From Taxillus chinensis (Eukaryota; Streptophyta; Magnoliopsida; Santalales; Loranthaceae): a stretch of 64,000 nucleotides of DNA. The notes below the pieces were generated by a model that was not told where the DNA came from, ran no database searches, and saw only the letters and a program-made list of their open reading frames with translations. Location: positions 59,517,579-59,581,578 of the forward strand of contig CM042088.1 in the NCBI GenBank assembly GCA_023512835.1, given 5' to 3'. A program made the translations under genes and the position numbers. This document shows positions 23,243 through 34,701 of the stretch, one piece after another (position 1 is the stretch's first letter; every line of letters begins with the position of its first letter).

Positions 23243-23717
23243 TGGCGAGGAAGGTTAAGGTTCCATATAGTGAGCGTGACAAGCACAAGGATGCCACCGT
23301 TGTGATCCAGAGCAACAAGAAGGTTAAGAATGCCTCTGTAGTTGGTGTGAATGATGAGAAAATGGAGAGACACCCTAATGACCGTGCCATAACTAGTGGA
23401 GTGATCAAGTTTGTTCAAAAATCTAAGTATTCCATGAATGTAAATAAATCTAATGCAAATGCCTTTTTTAACAATTTGTGGATTTAAAAATTTGTGATAA
23501 GTGTGGTAGTGAACATCATAATACAAAAAGTGTACTTATTCCTCAGCGGAATAAGAAGAAGAGCACTATGAAGTTACAAGAAAGAAAGAAAGGATCATTA
23601 TCTCAGAAGACTGTGAAGCCAAAGCCTCAAGGAGAGTGCTTCAAGTCTAAAGTAAAACAAGAGGAGCGCTTCAAATTTAAAGTAAAACAAGTTTACATGG
23701 CTAAAGGGAAGGAAGTG
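23243..23717 (+). pseudogene. Copia-P gag C-terminus (5'-truncated)
   Basis: Two plus-strand frames, 23242-23487 and 23478-23720, match the C-terminal Gag and spacer of copia-1 and copia-Q. Shared words include GVNDEKMERHP, ICDKCGSEHH and KVKQVYMAKGKEV. The segment encoding the middle knuckles is deleted near 23465. It ends at the AAGTG duplication (23713-23717), where solo LTR X was inserted. The continuation of the same copia, protease then pre-integrase, is now on the minus strand at 36669-37106, as the inversion model predicts. Confidence 0.85.
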
Positions 23718-23836
23718 TGATAACTGCAGAATTTGTCATTGATTTTGCATGTAATTTATGGGCTTTAATTTAATATTTTATTGAATTGATGCATTTTTAT
23801 AATGTTTTCCTCTATTTTAGTTATTTAAGGTTTTTG
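23718..23836 (+). mobile_element. Solo LTR X, left piece
   Basis: It begins TGATAACTGCAG directly after AAGTG. After about 114 bp it changes abruptly into minus-strand Athila-2 RNase H sequence. The shared junction motif TTTTG is at 23832-23836. The rest of the LTR is at 37107-38522 in the opposite orientation, ending next to CACTT, the reverse complement of the same AAGTG duplication. Confidence 0.8.
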
Positions 23837-24680
23837 ATCACTTCAGATAAAAACTTCTTCTTTTGTTGTGATGAGATGTCATAAGGGAAAATACCCCCTA
23901 CAATATAATTTACCAGATCTGCATACCAAGGAGTAAGTTCTTGTACGACAAATAATTTCTCATCTGGAAAATCTTCAACTATGGGTAGAGTTTCATCACA
24001 ATTCTTTTCAACACCTTCTAATCTTGACAAATGATCTGCCACAACATTCTCTGCCCCTTGCTTATCCTTGATTGTAAAGTCAAATTCTTGCAACAACAAT
24101 ACCCAACGGATAAGACGAGGTTTTGATTCCTTTTTGGTGATCAAATACTTGATAGCCGCATGATCAGTAAAATTAGTTGTGTGAGATCCCAAAAGACAGC
24201 TTCTGAATTTGTCAAAGGCATAAACAATAGTCAATAACTCCTTTTTAGTTGTGGCATAATTAATCTGAGTATCATTCAGTAATTTGCTTGCATAAGCAAT
24301 CACATGAACTTTATTCTCCTTTTTATGTCTAAGTACAGCTCCAATGGCTGTGTCACTTGCATCACACATTAGCTCAAAAGGCAAACTCCAATATGGAGAT
24401 ATAATAATGGGAGCAGTGGTGAGAGCCTTCTTTAGCTGCTTAAAAGCTTCTAAACACTCAGAAGAAAAATCAAATACCACATCCTTTACTAGTAAAGAGC
24501 ATAGAGGTTTGGAAATTTTTGAGAAGTCCTTTATGAATCTCCTATAGAATCCTGCATGTCCCAAAAAACTTTGAACTCCCTTGACATTTGTGGGTGGTGG
24601 CATAGATTCTATTGCCGCAATCTTGGCACGGTCAACCTCTATTCCTTTGCTGGACACCTTGTGTCCCAACACAATACCCT
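23837..24680 (-). pseudogene. Athila-2 RNase H (3' end moved by inversion)
   Basis: The frame 24672-23821 is open for 283 codons. It carries the RT connection ([19 protein letters not shown]), then RNase H with the four expected acidic sites: Asp in [14 protein letters not shown], Glu in [15 protein letters not shown], Asp in [11 protein letters not shown] and Asp in VADHLSRLE. It ends in the linker before integrase, where the inversion joint cuts it (last Athila base 23837). The following codons of the same gene are at 38528 on the plus strand. A TAG stop at about 24681 separates it from RT. RNase H itself looks catalytically intact. Confidence 0.9.
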
Positions 24681-25757
24681 CCTATACCATGAAATGGCAT
24701 TTCTCCCAGTTGAGAACCAGATTAGTTTCTTCACATCTCTGCAAAGTCTGAGAAAAATTAGTTAAGCAATCATCATATGAAGACCCAAAAATAGAGAAGT
24801 CATCCATAAAAATCTCTATTGTTTTCTCTACAAACTCTGAAAAGGTAGCCCTCATGTAGCGTTGGAATGTGGTAGGAGCATTGCATAGCCCAAAAGGCAT
24901 CCTCCTATATGCAAATGTTCCATAAGGGCATATGAAAGTAGTTTTGTCTTGATCTTCTAGTGCAATGGGTATTTGATTATACTCAGAATATCCATCAAGT
25001 AATAATTGTGCCCAGCCAACCTTTCTAACATTTGATCAATATGTGGCAAAGGGAAATGATCTTTTCTTGTGTTTGCATTGAGTTTGTGATAATCTATGCA
25101 AACTCTCCATCCAGTGACAGTTCTAGTAGAGATCAATTCATTCTTAGAATTCTTAACCACAGTCATCCCTCCTTTCTTAGGGACAATCTGCACAGGGCTC
25201 ACCCATGAGGTATCTGAGATAGAGTAGATAATACCAGCATCAAGTAGCTTCGTGACTTCAGCCCGAACTACTTCTTTCATACTTGGGTTTAACCTTCTTT
25301 GATGCTCAATGCTATTTTTACTCTTGTCCTCCAAAAAGATTCTGTGCATGCACATTGAGGGGCTAATTCCCTTTATATCTGCCATTGTCCAACCAATGGC
25401 ACTTTTTCTCTCCCTGAAAACTGTCAACAGGTGATCCAATTGTTCTCCTTGTAGCTCAGTAGCTACAATTACCGGCCATTCACCTTCTGCTCCCAAGAAA
25501 GCATACTTTAGATGAGTTGGTAAAATCTTCAATTCAACTTTTGGTGCTTTTTCCAAAGATGAAATTGATTTAGAGACTCTTCTTATGCTGTCAAATTTCT
25601 TCTTTAGTTGAAAATGAACAACTGGTGTGGCTTCCAAAGCCTGTTTCTCCTCTTGAATTTCTTCAATTACAATTGAAGATACATTTTCTAAACACAAACC
25701 CAAAGGATCTCGGAATCCTTTGGCATGGTCTTCAATCACACTACTCAGCACTTCCAC
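24681..25757 (-). pseudogene. Athila-2 reverse transcriptase and linker
   Basis: The frame 25757-24957 holds the protease-RT linker (YAFLGAEGEWPVIVA, ADIKGISPSMCMHRI) and the RT fingers (SWVSPVQIVPKKGG, GWRVCIDYHKLN). A small deletion near 25005, just before the first catalytic Asp motif (DGYS), shifts the frame. Frame 24900-24682 continues with MPFGLCNAPTTFQRYM and the catalytic FMDD in IEIFMDDFSIFGSS. One TAG stop follows. Only two or three lesions separate this RT from an open frame, fewer than in Athila-1. Confidence 0.9.
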
Positions 25758-25766
25758 AAAACAATC

Positions 25767-26789
25767 CTATTCGTGCTCTGCTTCTTGAGGATTTTTCAGA
25801 CTTTTATACAAATTGAATTCTATCTTGTCTTCACCAATGTGTAATTCTAACTTGCCACCCTTGACATCAATTATTGCACCAGCAGTTGCCAAAAACGGTC
25901 TTCCCAAAATAAGTGGCATGGCGCCACCTTCCTCCATATCTAAAGCAATGAGATCGATTGGTATAATAAAATTCTGGATTTGCAAAGGTGCATTTTCAAT
26001 GATTCCAGCTGCATATTTGATTCTCTTATCTGTAACCTGTAGTATCACTTTTGTGGGTTGTAAATTCCCCAATCCTAAGTTGCTACATATGGATAGAGGA
26101 ATCAGACTTACACTGGCTCCTAAGTCATAAAGAGTTGAATCAAATATGACTTTTCCAATGGTACAAGGTATGGAAAAGCTTCCCGGATCTCCCAGTTTCT
26201 GGGGTAATTTCCTCTGTAAGATTGCACTACATTCCTTTGTGAGTGCAATTGTCCTATTCTCTTCAATTTTCTTTTTGTTACTCAATATGTCTTTCAACAT
26301 CTTGGAGTAGGAAGGCATTTGAGCCAAAGCTTCCAAAAATGGAATAGTGAGCTTCAATTCCTTAAGATGTTCAATGAATCTTTTGTACTGCTCATCCCTC
26401 TTCCTTTGTCTCAATCTCTGAGGGAAGGGTATAGGTGGAGCATAATTCTTCACCACCTTAGGAACTTCAGGATGTTCCTCTTTCTTCTCTTCCTTTCCTT
26501 CCTCAGATATAGGATCACTTTCATCCTTCTTGACATGGGTTGTTTCCTCCACTTGAGGAACTTCCCCCTCTGGTAACTCTCTTCCACTTCTTAGCATAAT
26601 AGCTTGCACATATTCTTTTGGGTTTGGCTCAGTCTTACTAGGAAGTTTGCCTGGATTCCTAATAGTAAGAGCGTTTGCTATTTGTGCAATTTGAGTCTCT
26701 AACTTTCTGTTATGAGTCTCAATTCTGTCAAACTGACTACCAATATCAGTTTCAATCTTATTCAATCTCTGTTTAGTTCCAGCTGCCAT
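25767..26789 (-). pseudogene. Athila-2 Gag C-terminus and aspartic protease
   Basis: A 340-codon open frame starts in the Gag spacer (AIMLRSGRELPEGE, IPFLEALAQMPSYSKMLKDI). It then encodes a retroviral-type aspartic protease with the active-site motif LYDLGASVSLIP near residue 215 and the LILGRPFLATAGA block near residue 300. The protease cuts the polyprotein. It looks complete; the upstream Gag is broken by stops near 26790 and 26935. A stop at 25766 separates it from the RT frame. Confidence 0.88.
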
Positions 26790-28146
26790 TTTCTTAATTG
26801 CAAATTCCCAATCAGCCTTCTTCTTCTCACCATAACTAGCTCCTTGCAGTTTAGGTTGGAACTGTCTATTGAATTGTTGATTTTTCTGATTATTCTGTAC
26901 TTGATTTGCATTATTTTCACCTTGATTACTCTGTTAATTGTTCTGCCCTCCCCATGAAAAATTTGGATGATTCCTCCATCCAAGGTTATAGGTATTGGAA
27001 AATGGGTTATTCTGTTGCCTATTTTGGTTAGCTATATAACTAATCTCCTCAGTTATGTTGTCTAAATACCCTTCCACCATCTCTCCATAAACTTTTAGTG
27101 GACACTCATTTGGTTGGTGCATACCCCCACACTCTTGATAAGCAGAGTTAACCTTTGCTACTCTCTGAACATTTAACTTTTCCACCTGTTTGGTCAGAGC
27201 TTACAACTTAGCATTCAGCATTATGGAATTATCCACCTCAATTAAACCAGGTTTCTTCACAGCTACTCTCCTAGAGGGCCACTGAGCTTTCTCTTTTGTC
27301 AGTTCCTCTATAATCTCTTTAGCTTCTTCTACAGTCTTGGCTGTCAGAGCACCTCCTGCTGCAGCATTTACCATGTATTGCTCCTCAGCTATAAGGCCTC
27401 CATAGAGTACTTCAATAAGTAACCAATCCTCTAAGCCATGATTGGGACATTTTCTCTGCAGTTCCCTAAATCTATTCCATGCCTCACCAAGTGTTTCTCC
27501 AGTTGCTTGGGTAAAAGCAGTGATATTATTTCTCAACTTCACTGTTCTTTCTCTTGGGGAATATTTAGTGAGAAACTCCTGGGCACAATCTGTTCATCTA
27601 TTGAAATGTCCCTCTGAAAAAAATTGAACCAGATTAAAGCATCCTCTTTTAAAGACCAAGGGAATAACTTTAATCTGATAAAATCCTCTGGCACTCCTTG
27701 TTTTCTCATTGTTCTGCATATCTGCACAAATCGGCTAAATGGTGATGAGAATCTTCCAAAGGTGTCCCCCCAAAACTGTTCTGCACTACTAAATTAATGA
27801 GCTGTGGAGAGAACTCAAAGTTTTCTCTCAAAAGAGGTGGTGGATAGATAAGATTTCTAATATCAGAAACGTCAAGAGTACGATGCTCCCTAACTGGCCT
27901 GAGATCTGACCCATTATTTTCCTGCTGCTGTTGTTCCTCCATAACTGAACAAGGCTGAACACTTTCTTCTTCCCAACACAAGTTCTATAAATCAAACTCT
28001 GGATTACTCCAAAATCAAGGAGCAGAATTTGATTCTTCTTTAATGCTTGCTGACTATACACTCTTTTGCTTTCTCAATCTAGCAAAGAATGTACGCTCCG
28101 ACTTAGGCTCAAACAAATCTTCAAATGTTGATGAACGCTTGCTCAT
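26790..28146 (-). pseudogene. Athila-2 gag N-terminal part (broken)
   Basis: The start codon at 28146 opens MSKRSSTFEDLFEPK, a usual Athila Gag beginning, but a TAG follows after about 30 codons. Later frames (27981-27706, 27727-27539, 27542-27201, 27185-26934) hold the capsid core: FIRLKLFPWSLKEDALIWF and GETLGEAWNRFRELQRKCP. The CCHC knuckle reads YQECGGMHQPNEC, so its first Cys is Tyr. Several single-base lesions break the gene. Confidence 0.85.
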
Positions 28147-28272
28147 TCATTCGCACCTGTAGAAAACAACAATGAACACATACCTAGCATAATACCGCAC
28201 ACGGATTTTGGTAATTACAACAAGTATGCTTCAACACTCAATCACAAAATGCACTTTCAACTTTGTTACCTT

Positions 28273-28289
28273 CCCCGGCAACGGCGCCA
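28273..28289 (-). promoter_or_regulatory. Primer-binding site (tRNA-Asp) of Athila-2
   Basis: The minus strand reads TGGCGCCGTTGCCGGGG, complementary to the 3' end of plant tRNA-Asp. It lies six bases from the LTR edge. Confidence 0.92.
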
Positions 28290-28295
28290 AAAACT

Positions 28296-29604
28296 TGTTA
28301 GCAATTCCGCAAGCGTACAGATCGTTATAAGTAATAAAGTGGACTCAAAGTCCGGATGTCGAACCCACAGGGAAGGTGGTCAAGTATAAAGTTCATTTTG
28401 TAACTCCATGATGTAAATTAAAGATTGGTTTGTAACAATTGTAATTTAAATAAACAAAGAAAATGTAAATGATCTTACAGGAGAAATAGGGATTTGGATT
28501 TCAATCAATGTAATTAATTAATCTCTTGTTCTTAAGGTATATTAATTCAAACTTTTCCTTTCTATTTAAAACCCAACACCTTTGCATGTACTAGCCTCTT
28601 TCGAGTGATCTAGCCGTGTGTATACCCTAGCTTGGGGAACGGGCAACCCATTAAGAGCTCAAGTTGTTTGAATGTAGATTGGCATCACACCAACCTTAAC
28701 TAGGTTACAAGCAAGATTACTGGCTTTCGCAAATTATAATCTTTACAAGTCAAATCTCTTAACTATCCGGTTATCAATGTCTTCTTTCGATCCACAATTA
28801 AATAACCTTAAACAAGAATTAAGATGACCAAACCTAATTCTCACATGTAAATTCAAGAGACTTGATAAACACAAAAGGAAATTTAAATTAACATACTAAA
28901 ATAAAAAAAATTAAAGGCTTACATCAATATCCATCCTCCTCCCATGGAGGTTTAAGCTACCATAGTGATAAACAAAATAATTGTTCTTACCATAGAAACC
29001 CAAATGATTCATCTCTCTCTCCCTAATTTCACGATGCCCCCAAATTACATCAATTTCCCCTTTTTAGAACCATTCCCGCATGTGAGAATCATCCAACCGT
29101 CAATAACCGTTCCCTCCATTAATTTGAAGTTGTTTCCCTCTCAAAATGGTTGATGGAGAGTCGTCAGATCCTTTAATGAAGAGATCTAGGCTGTACAAGT
29201 GGTATCTGAAGGAGTTATGTGGGTCTGCAGGTTACGTCATGCAGAAATTGCTCATGGTCGAGTCATTTGGTCAACTGAAATTTTAAATGACCGTTTCACA
29301 TGACTAAGCTCTCGGGAGCTTTTGGTCATCTCAATTGGCTCCGTCATTTCTTTGTGGTCATTTCAAATTTGAAATGACCGCAGTGCAGATTGTCCCTTTG
29401 CTCCTTCCTTCTTTCTTTGGATCTTGTACTTGGCCTGTTTTCCATTTATAGACAACAAAAACACCACAAAAGGATCTATTGCTACTATGTTAGGGGGTTA
29501 GCTCATTAATCAATCAAATACATCAAAATGAAGTTAAAAATGTGATCTTTTCTCAATAATTCTCCTTCATTTGACACTAAATAAGTTTGAAAACCCCCCT
29601 AACA
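28296..29604 (-). mobile_element. 5' LTR of Athila-2
   Basis: It begins TGTTAGCAATTCC next to the primer site and ends CCCCCCTAACA, 1309 bp. It is the same family as 43466-44791 (plus), differing by scattered substitutions and a 12-bp indel. It looks about 95 percent identical by eye, so the insertion is fairly young. The five bases beyond it, 29605-29609, are ATGAT. The two LTRs are in opposite orientation in the window because of the inversion. Confidence 0.92.
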
Positions 29605-29609
29605 ATGAT

Positions 29610-30044
29610 AGCTCACTGAAGATCAAGGGGCTAGGATCAGCCAAATGGGGAAAGAATAAGCTGAAGGATGTTCTGCATGTTGAAGGTTTGAAATATAATT
29701 TAGCATCCGTCAGTCAACTGTGTGATGCAGGTCATGAAGTGACCTTTACTAAAACTGGTTGTCAGGTGAAAAGAGAAAATGGCAATACAGTAGCAGCTGG
29801 AAGAGAGAGACAGATGGGGACTTGTATGTCATTGATGAAAACAAGACTCATAACTGTCATATTACAAAGGTAGAAGAAAATGAACTCTGGGACAGAAGAT
29901 TGGGACATCTGAATCAGAAGAACATGAGAAGACTTGTAAATTGCAAGTCTATTATAGATCTCCCAAATATGAAAAGAGAAAGAGAGCATGTTTGCTCAGC
30001 ATACTTACATAGAAAACAAACCAGATTTCATTACCATGTGAAGG
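29610..30044 (+). pseudogene. Copia-Q GAG-pre-integrase fragment
   Basis: Plus-strand frames 29571-29873 and 29759-30067 encode LKIKGLGSAKWGKNKLKDV, VEGLKYNLASVSQLCDAGH and ELWDRRLGHLNQKNMRRL, the domain between copia protease and integrase. A frameshift lies near 29795. It continues the copia-Q protease at 44797-45016 (minus) once Athila-2 and the inversion are undone. It is truncated at about 30044 by an LTR-A fragment, so the integrase core and RT of copia-Q are absent. Confidence 0.85.
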
Positions 30045-30161
30045 AGTATAGATTCGAGGAAGAATAGAACCCCTACCTCTGGAAAATCCTCCTTGCTCTG
30101 ACGCCAGATGCCGTCCACCCACGCGAGTCACTCCAACAGCTACGACTAGGAGCTCTCCTTG

Positions 30162-30246
<85 letters not shown>

Positions 30247-30810
30247 CGGCTGCGGGGGCTAACAACTGAAACCCTAAAACCTAAAACAAAGAGGGCTCCT
30301 CCTTCTTATATAGACACCTTAACATCAAAACGACATAGTTTTGATTAAGTGGACCCCAGCATCAAAATGACGTAGTTTTGATTATACAGGCTACAACCTT
30401 CCCGCATCCAGACATGACATAATACCCATAGCTCAAACATGTCCCTTTGGGAAAAGATTATTAGAATAACAAAACCAAGGTGATGGTGCAAAAACATGGC
30501 TGCACGTGACAAAGGCCATTGTCACGTGCAAGCTCCAAATGCCTAAGATTTTGCCACAAGACTTAGAATAACTTCTGGAAGGCTCCTATGCAAAAACACC
30601 ACTGCCCGTGACAAGCCATTATCACGTGCATTGTCACGTGCACCCCTAAAGGTTCCCTCTTGGGCTCATCTCTTACCTCAAGCTTTCCCATCATCATACA
30701 AAGTGTTCAAGCCATTGCGTGTGAGAATAAAACTCCCTAAAACCCAACAATTGCCACCCCAAAAGGCAAAACTGTGACTAACTCCACATCCCAAAATACG
30801 GGTCATTACA
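30045..30810 (-). mobile_element. LTR-A fragment (U3-R part)
   Basis: It matches the reverse complement of 52429-53110 closely and ends ACGGGTCATTACA, the standard LTR-A end. The other LTR end is missing. It contains the G-box palindrome GCACGTGACAA...TTGTCACGTGC (30502-30528), the duplicated AAAACTACGTC-type boxes near 30340 and 30375, and a TATA box near 30308. It lies between truncated copia-Q and truncated copia-P. Confidence 0.88.
30160..30244. repeat. (CT)n-(TA)n microsatellite
   Basis: CT dinucleotides at about 30162-30195 pass straight into TA dinucleotides up to 30244. The other LTR-A copies have one or both repeats in the same positions, so the site is an old feature of the family. 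Confidence 0.95.
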
Positions 30811-31178
30811 TTGACTCTGTGACACCGCTACTCTTCACCCAATTCGTCTTCGAGTCTATAAGTCTTCGAATCTACGAGACCGCTGCCCTTCACCCGATTG
30901 CACTTTGGGTCTTTGAGTCTAGAGTCTTCAACCTTGCAAACCTTTGAGTCTACGGTTCTTCAAGCCTGAAGATTGTTGACTCTACGAATCTTCGAGTCTA
31001 CAGATCTTCGACCTTGTGAGTCTTCAGGTCTACGGATCTTTGACTTAGGCAGATTATAGTAGTAAATAGTTAGACTCCCTATACGAGCTAACTCTAAGAG
31101 ATCACTCTATGAAGTTATCCAACCAAGCACAGAATGCTGCTGCCCACTTGCTAAACATAAACTATTGACAACATTAAC
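30811..31178 (-). mobile_element. Copia-P 3' LTR (truncated)
   Basis: It is rich in TCTACGA and TCTTCGA words and ends ACATTAACA at 31178, next to the copia polypurine tract. The end agrees with the distal end of the copia-Q LTR near 50900 (gttgacaataatg). The rest of the LTR is lost at the junction with the LTR-A fragment. Confidence 0.75.
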
Positions 31179-31205
31179 AACCCAAAAAGGCTATGGGAAC
31201 AACAA

Positions 31206-31218
31206 TATCTCCCTTTGA
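31206..31218 (-). promoter_or_regulatory. Copia-P polypurine tract
   Basis: The minus strand reads TTTCAAAGGGAGATA, followed about 30 bases later by the LTR start TGTTAATG. A purine-rich CAAAGGGGGAGAT-type tract before the 3' LTR is usual for plant copia elements and primes plus-strand synthesis. Confidence 0.6.
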
Positions 31219-32893
31219 AATTGTTGGCAACAACATATATGAACGACCATGTGTTTGCAAGGACGAATCCAATAAAATGCATTCTCTTCCCTTATACTCC
31301 TTCCTTTGTACTCCCCTTGTACTACAACATTCTCTCCCCCTTTGCCAACCAATTTCAAACAAAGAGGGGGGGGGGGGGGGGGGGGGAATTCTACCAACTC
31401 CTTCAGCGTAAGGAGGAATCTGCACAGACAACCCTCGTCTATGCTGGTCAAATACATCAGTTGTGTTTCCCTCTTCCACTTATTCTTTGATATAGTATTA
31501 CCAATAGTCAATATGCTTGGTTTTCAAGTGTTAAACTGGATTTCTACTTATGTTAACAACATTCTTGGTTATTGCATCAAATATTAACAAGTAACTCCAT
31601 GTTAACTCCTAAGTCTAACAATTGAGTATGCATCCATACCACCTGAGTACATCATCATGTGCAGCTACATATTAACCTTTGGTTGTGTTGCAGGCCACAT
31701 TGTTATGCTTATGACTCAACCAAGCAACACATTTGGAGCCTAAATAAAAACTACAACCATTGTTTGATTGTCTATCATCAATATTTCTAGCCCAGTCTGC
31801 ATCAGTGTATGCCTATAATTCAATTGAATCCTTAAAGGGATACCACAACCCCATTTCCAATGTACCATGTAAATATCTAAAGACCCGTTTGACTGCCATC
31901 AAGTGAGACTCCTTGGGGTCTACTTGGAATATACTTGCCTAACACATAGCTTGTATAAGATCAGTTCATGAGGCTGTAATGCATAGAAGGCTTCCAATCA
32001 TGCCTCGATACTATTTCTAATTTACACTTGTACCTTCCTAATCTTTGTGTAGTTTGTAGCCTGTAGCAATTAGTGTTCCAATAGGCATGCTATTATCCAT
32101 ACAAAACTTCTTCAGTAATTCCTTGGCATATTTGTGCTGAGATATAAAGATACCTTTAGCTATCTGCTTGATCTGTAGTCTTAAGAAGTAAATTAATCCA
32201 CCTATGAGAGACATTTCAAATTCATCACTCATTTTTTTGGCAAATTTTTTGTATAGTCCTGAGTGACTCCCCCTAAAGATAATGTCATCTACATAGAGTA
32301 TAATAGCTAACTAACCTCTATCTGAATTTAGAATATATAGATTATGATCTATTGTTCGTCTACTAAAATTTATTCTCTTTAAATATCTATCCAGTCGGCT
32401 ATACCATGCTCTAGGAGCTTACTTTAGACCATAAAAGGCTTTTTTCAGTTCGCACACATATGTCTCATCATTAGCTATCTGAATTCCATCCGGTTACTCA
32501 ATATAAACTTCTTCTTTCAGCAATCCATTTAGAAATGTAGATTTCACATTCATTTGATAAACTTTGAACTTCTTGTGTGTTACTAATGCAAGAAATATTC
32601 TGATTGTTTCCTGCCTTGCTACTTGGTACAAATGTCTCATCAACATCAATACCTTCAATTTGAGAATACCCTTTGCATACCAGTCTTGTCTTGTTCCTGA
32701 TAACCTTGACATCTTTATTTAATTTATTTCTGAATACCCACTTAGTCCCGATGACATTTTTATCCTTTGTTCTAGGAACTAACTCCCATGTATTATTTTT
32801 CTCAATCTGATCCAGTTCCTCATTCATTAAAGTGACCCATGCTTTCTCTTCTACTGCTCCTATAGTCTTTGGTGGTTCTATTTGAGAGAGCAA
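31219..32893 (-). pseudogene. Copia-P reverse transcriptase and RNase H (broken)
   Basis: Minus-strand frames hold RT (32893-32498 with NNTWELVPRTKD and [12 protein letters not shown]; 32712-32494; 32232-32038 with the DEFEMSLIGGLIYF region) and the catalytic YVDD near 32290. RNase H follows in fragments at about 31500-31985, including a YLHGTLEMGLWYPF-like block near 31870 and a TDADWA-like block near 31800. Stops and frameshifts occur in every frame. A run of 21 G bases at 31366-31386 lies in the noncoding stretch between the pol end and the polypurine tract. Confidence 0.85.
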
Positions 32894-34661
32894 AGTAGTA
32901 GTTCTTGTGAATTTCTCCTGGTGATAACACCTGCTTTTGGATCACTAATGATTTAATCCTTGTCATGTACACTAGACCATGCCCTCCTGGTTCTCTTACT
33001 CGATTCTTCTCCAGGATTAGACTTTTAATTTTCTTCATCACACTTCTCTAAGTCTGTATCCTCATTTTTCTTATCCTTTTCATGCTCAGATTCATCATCT
33101 TTTTGAGGTTCCTCTTCTTCAGATTTTGGTTCTTCATATTCATTCACATCATTCTTTCAGTTCTCATTAACTTTAACTTCACTAAAAGTTATAACCTTTC
33201 TAAGTCTTGGAAGAAATACTTTATAGCTCTTTGTTTGATATGAGTACCTAACAAATGTTCCTTCCTCAGATCTGGCATAAAATCATCCTCTTCTTTGCTC
33301 TTTTATCTCCACAAAGTAAAGACTTCCAAATATTCTTAAGTATTTTGCTGTTAACTTCTTTCCACACCATAAGTTATAGGGTGTGTAGTCTATTCTTGGC
33401 CTTAATTTTATTCTACTTAGTAAGTTTATAGCTGTTCTTGTTGCCTCTGTCAAAATCTTACATGGAGATTAGCTTCCTAGTAGTATGGTTCTGCCTATTT
33501 CAATGACAACCATATTCTTTCTTTCAACAATCCCATTTTGTTGTAGAGTTCTTACTGCTGACAATTGATGTTGAATCTCATGTTTGTTTAAATATTTCTC
33601 AAAGGCTTTATATGTAAATTCAATACCCTGATCAGATCTTAATACTTTGATTCTACAACCCTGTCATTCTCAGCCATTCTTCTATACTTCTTGAAACACT
33701 CTAATTTCTGATTTGTTCTTTAAGTACATGATATAAGTTTTTTTGGTGAAGTCATCTACAAATAGAATAAAATATCTCTCACCTTTAAGTCCCTTGTTCC
33801 TCATAGGTCCACACAAATTAGTATGCACAACATCTAAAGATGTTTTTGAGCTATATTCTTTCACTTTATAATGAAATATGGTATGTTTACCATGTTGGCA
33901 TGTTGAGTAGGCATGTTTTCTATCTCTTTTGATATCTAGGATGTCTCTGATGGCTTTATGTAGGTCCCAAAGTGAGTCTAGAGGGGGGGGGGGGGCTCTT
34001 CCTTGCTCTTTTATCTCCACAAAGCAAGGACTTCTAAATATTCGTAAGTATTTTGCTGTTAACTTCTTTCCACACCATAATTTATAGGGTGTGTAGTCTA
34101 TTCTTGGCCTTAATTTTATTCTACTCAGTAAGTGTATAGTTGTTCTTGTTGCCTCTGTCCAAACCTTACATGAAGATTAGCTTCCAGTAGTATGGTTCTG
34201 CCCATTTCAATGACAACCATATTCTTTCTTTCAACAATCCCGTTTTGTTGTAGAGTTCTTACTGCTGACAATTGATGCTGAATCTCATGTTTGTTTAAAT
34301 ATTTATCAAAGGCTTTATATGTAAATTCAATACCCTGATCAGATCTTAATACTTTGATTCTACAACCGCTGTCATTCTCTGCCATTCTTCTATACTTCTT
34401 GAAACACTCTATAATTTCTATTTTGTGCTTAAGTACATGATATAAGTTTTTTGGTGAAGTCATCTACAAATAGAATAAAATATCTCTCACCTTTAAGTCC
34501 CTTGTTCCTCATAGGTCCACAAAAATTAGTATGCACAACGTCTAAAGCTGCTTTTGAGCTATATTCTTTCACTTTATAATGAAATATGGTATGTTTACCA
34601 TGTTGGCATGCTGAGTAGACATGTTTTCTATCTCTTTTGATATCTAGGATGTCTCCGATGG
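32894..34661 (-). pseudogene. Copia-P integrase with tandem duplication (broken)
   Basis: The integrase core is present twice because of a 708-bp tandem duplication (33288-33995 and 33996-34701). Frames 34463-34125 and 34020-33682 show the core motifs: DVVHTNLCGPM (first Asp), KVLRSDQGIEFTYKAF (second Asp) and QQNGIVERKN (Glu). The acidic IN-RT spacer is at about 32900-33240. In-frame stops are frequent. To the right the gene is interrupted at 34667 by a solo LTR and resumes at 36669. Confidence 0.85.
33288..33995. repeat. Tandem duplication of copia-P integrase, copy 1 (708 bp)
   Basis: The sequence from CTCTTCTTTGCTC to the end of a G run matches 33996-34701 along its whole length, with scattered substitutions and small indels. 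At its right end it includes the first 37 bases of the solo LTR (TGTAGGTCCCAAAG...GGG), so the duplication happened after the LTR insertion at 34667. Confidence 0.92.
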
Positions 34662-34701
34662 CTTTGTGTAGGTCCCAAAGTGAGTCTAGAGGGGGGGGGG
34701 G
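33996..34701. repeat. Tandem duplication of copia-P integrase, copy 2
   Basis: Second copy of the 708-bp unit. It ends in an 11-base G run that continues into the rest of the solo LTR (GCGGGGTGAATAG), whereas copy 1 ends in a 13-base G run and then restarts the unit. The break point is thus at the poly-G tract. Confidence 0.92.

Noticed and set aside
28273..28289. tRNA-Asp-like sequence, possible tRNA gene
   Set aside because: Only the 3'-end complement is present, beside an LTR; it is a primer-binding site. The same applies at 13340-13357.
31366..31386. Run of 21 G bases as a structural (quadruplex) element
   Set aside because: It could form a quadruplex, but it sits in decayed copia-P noncoding DNA; similar G runs at 33983-33995, 34691-34701 and 57448-57461 look like slippage products.
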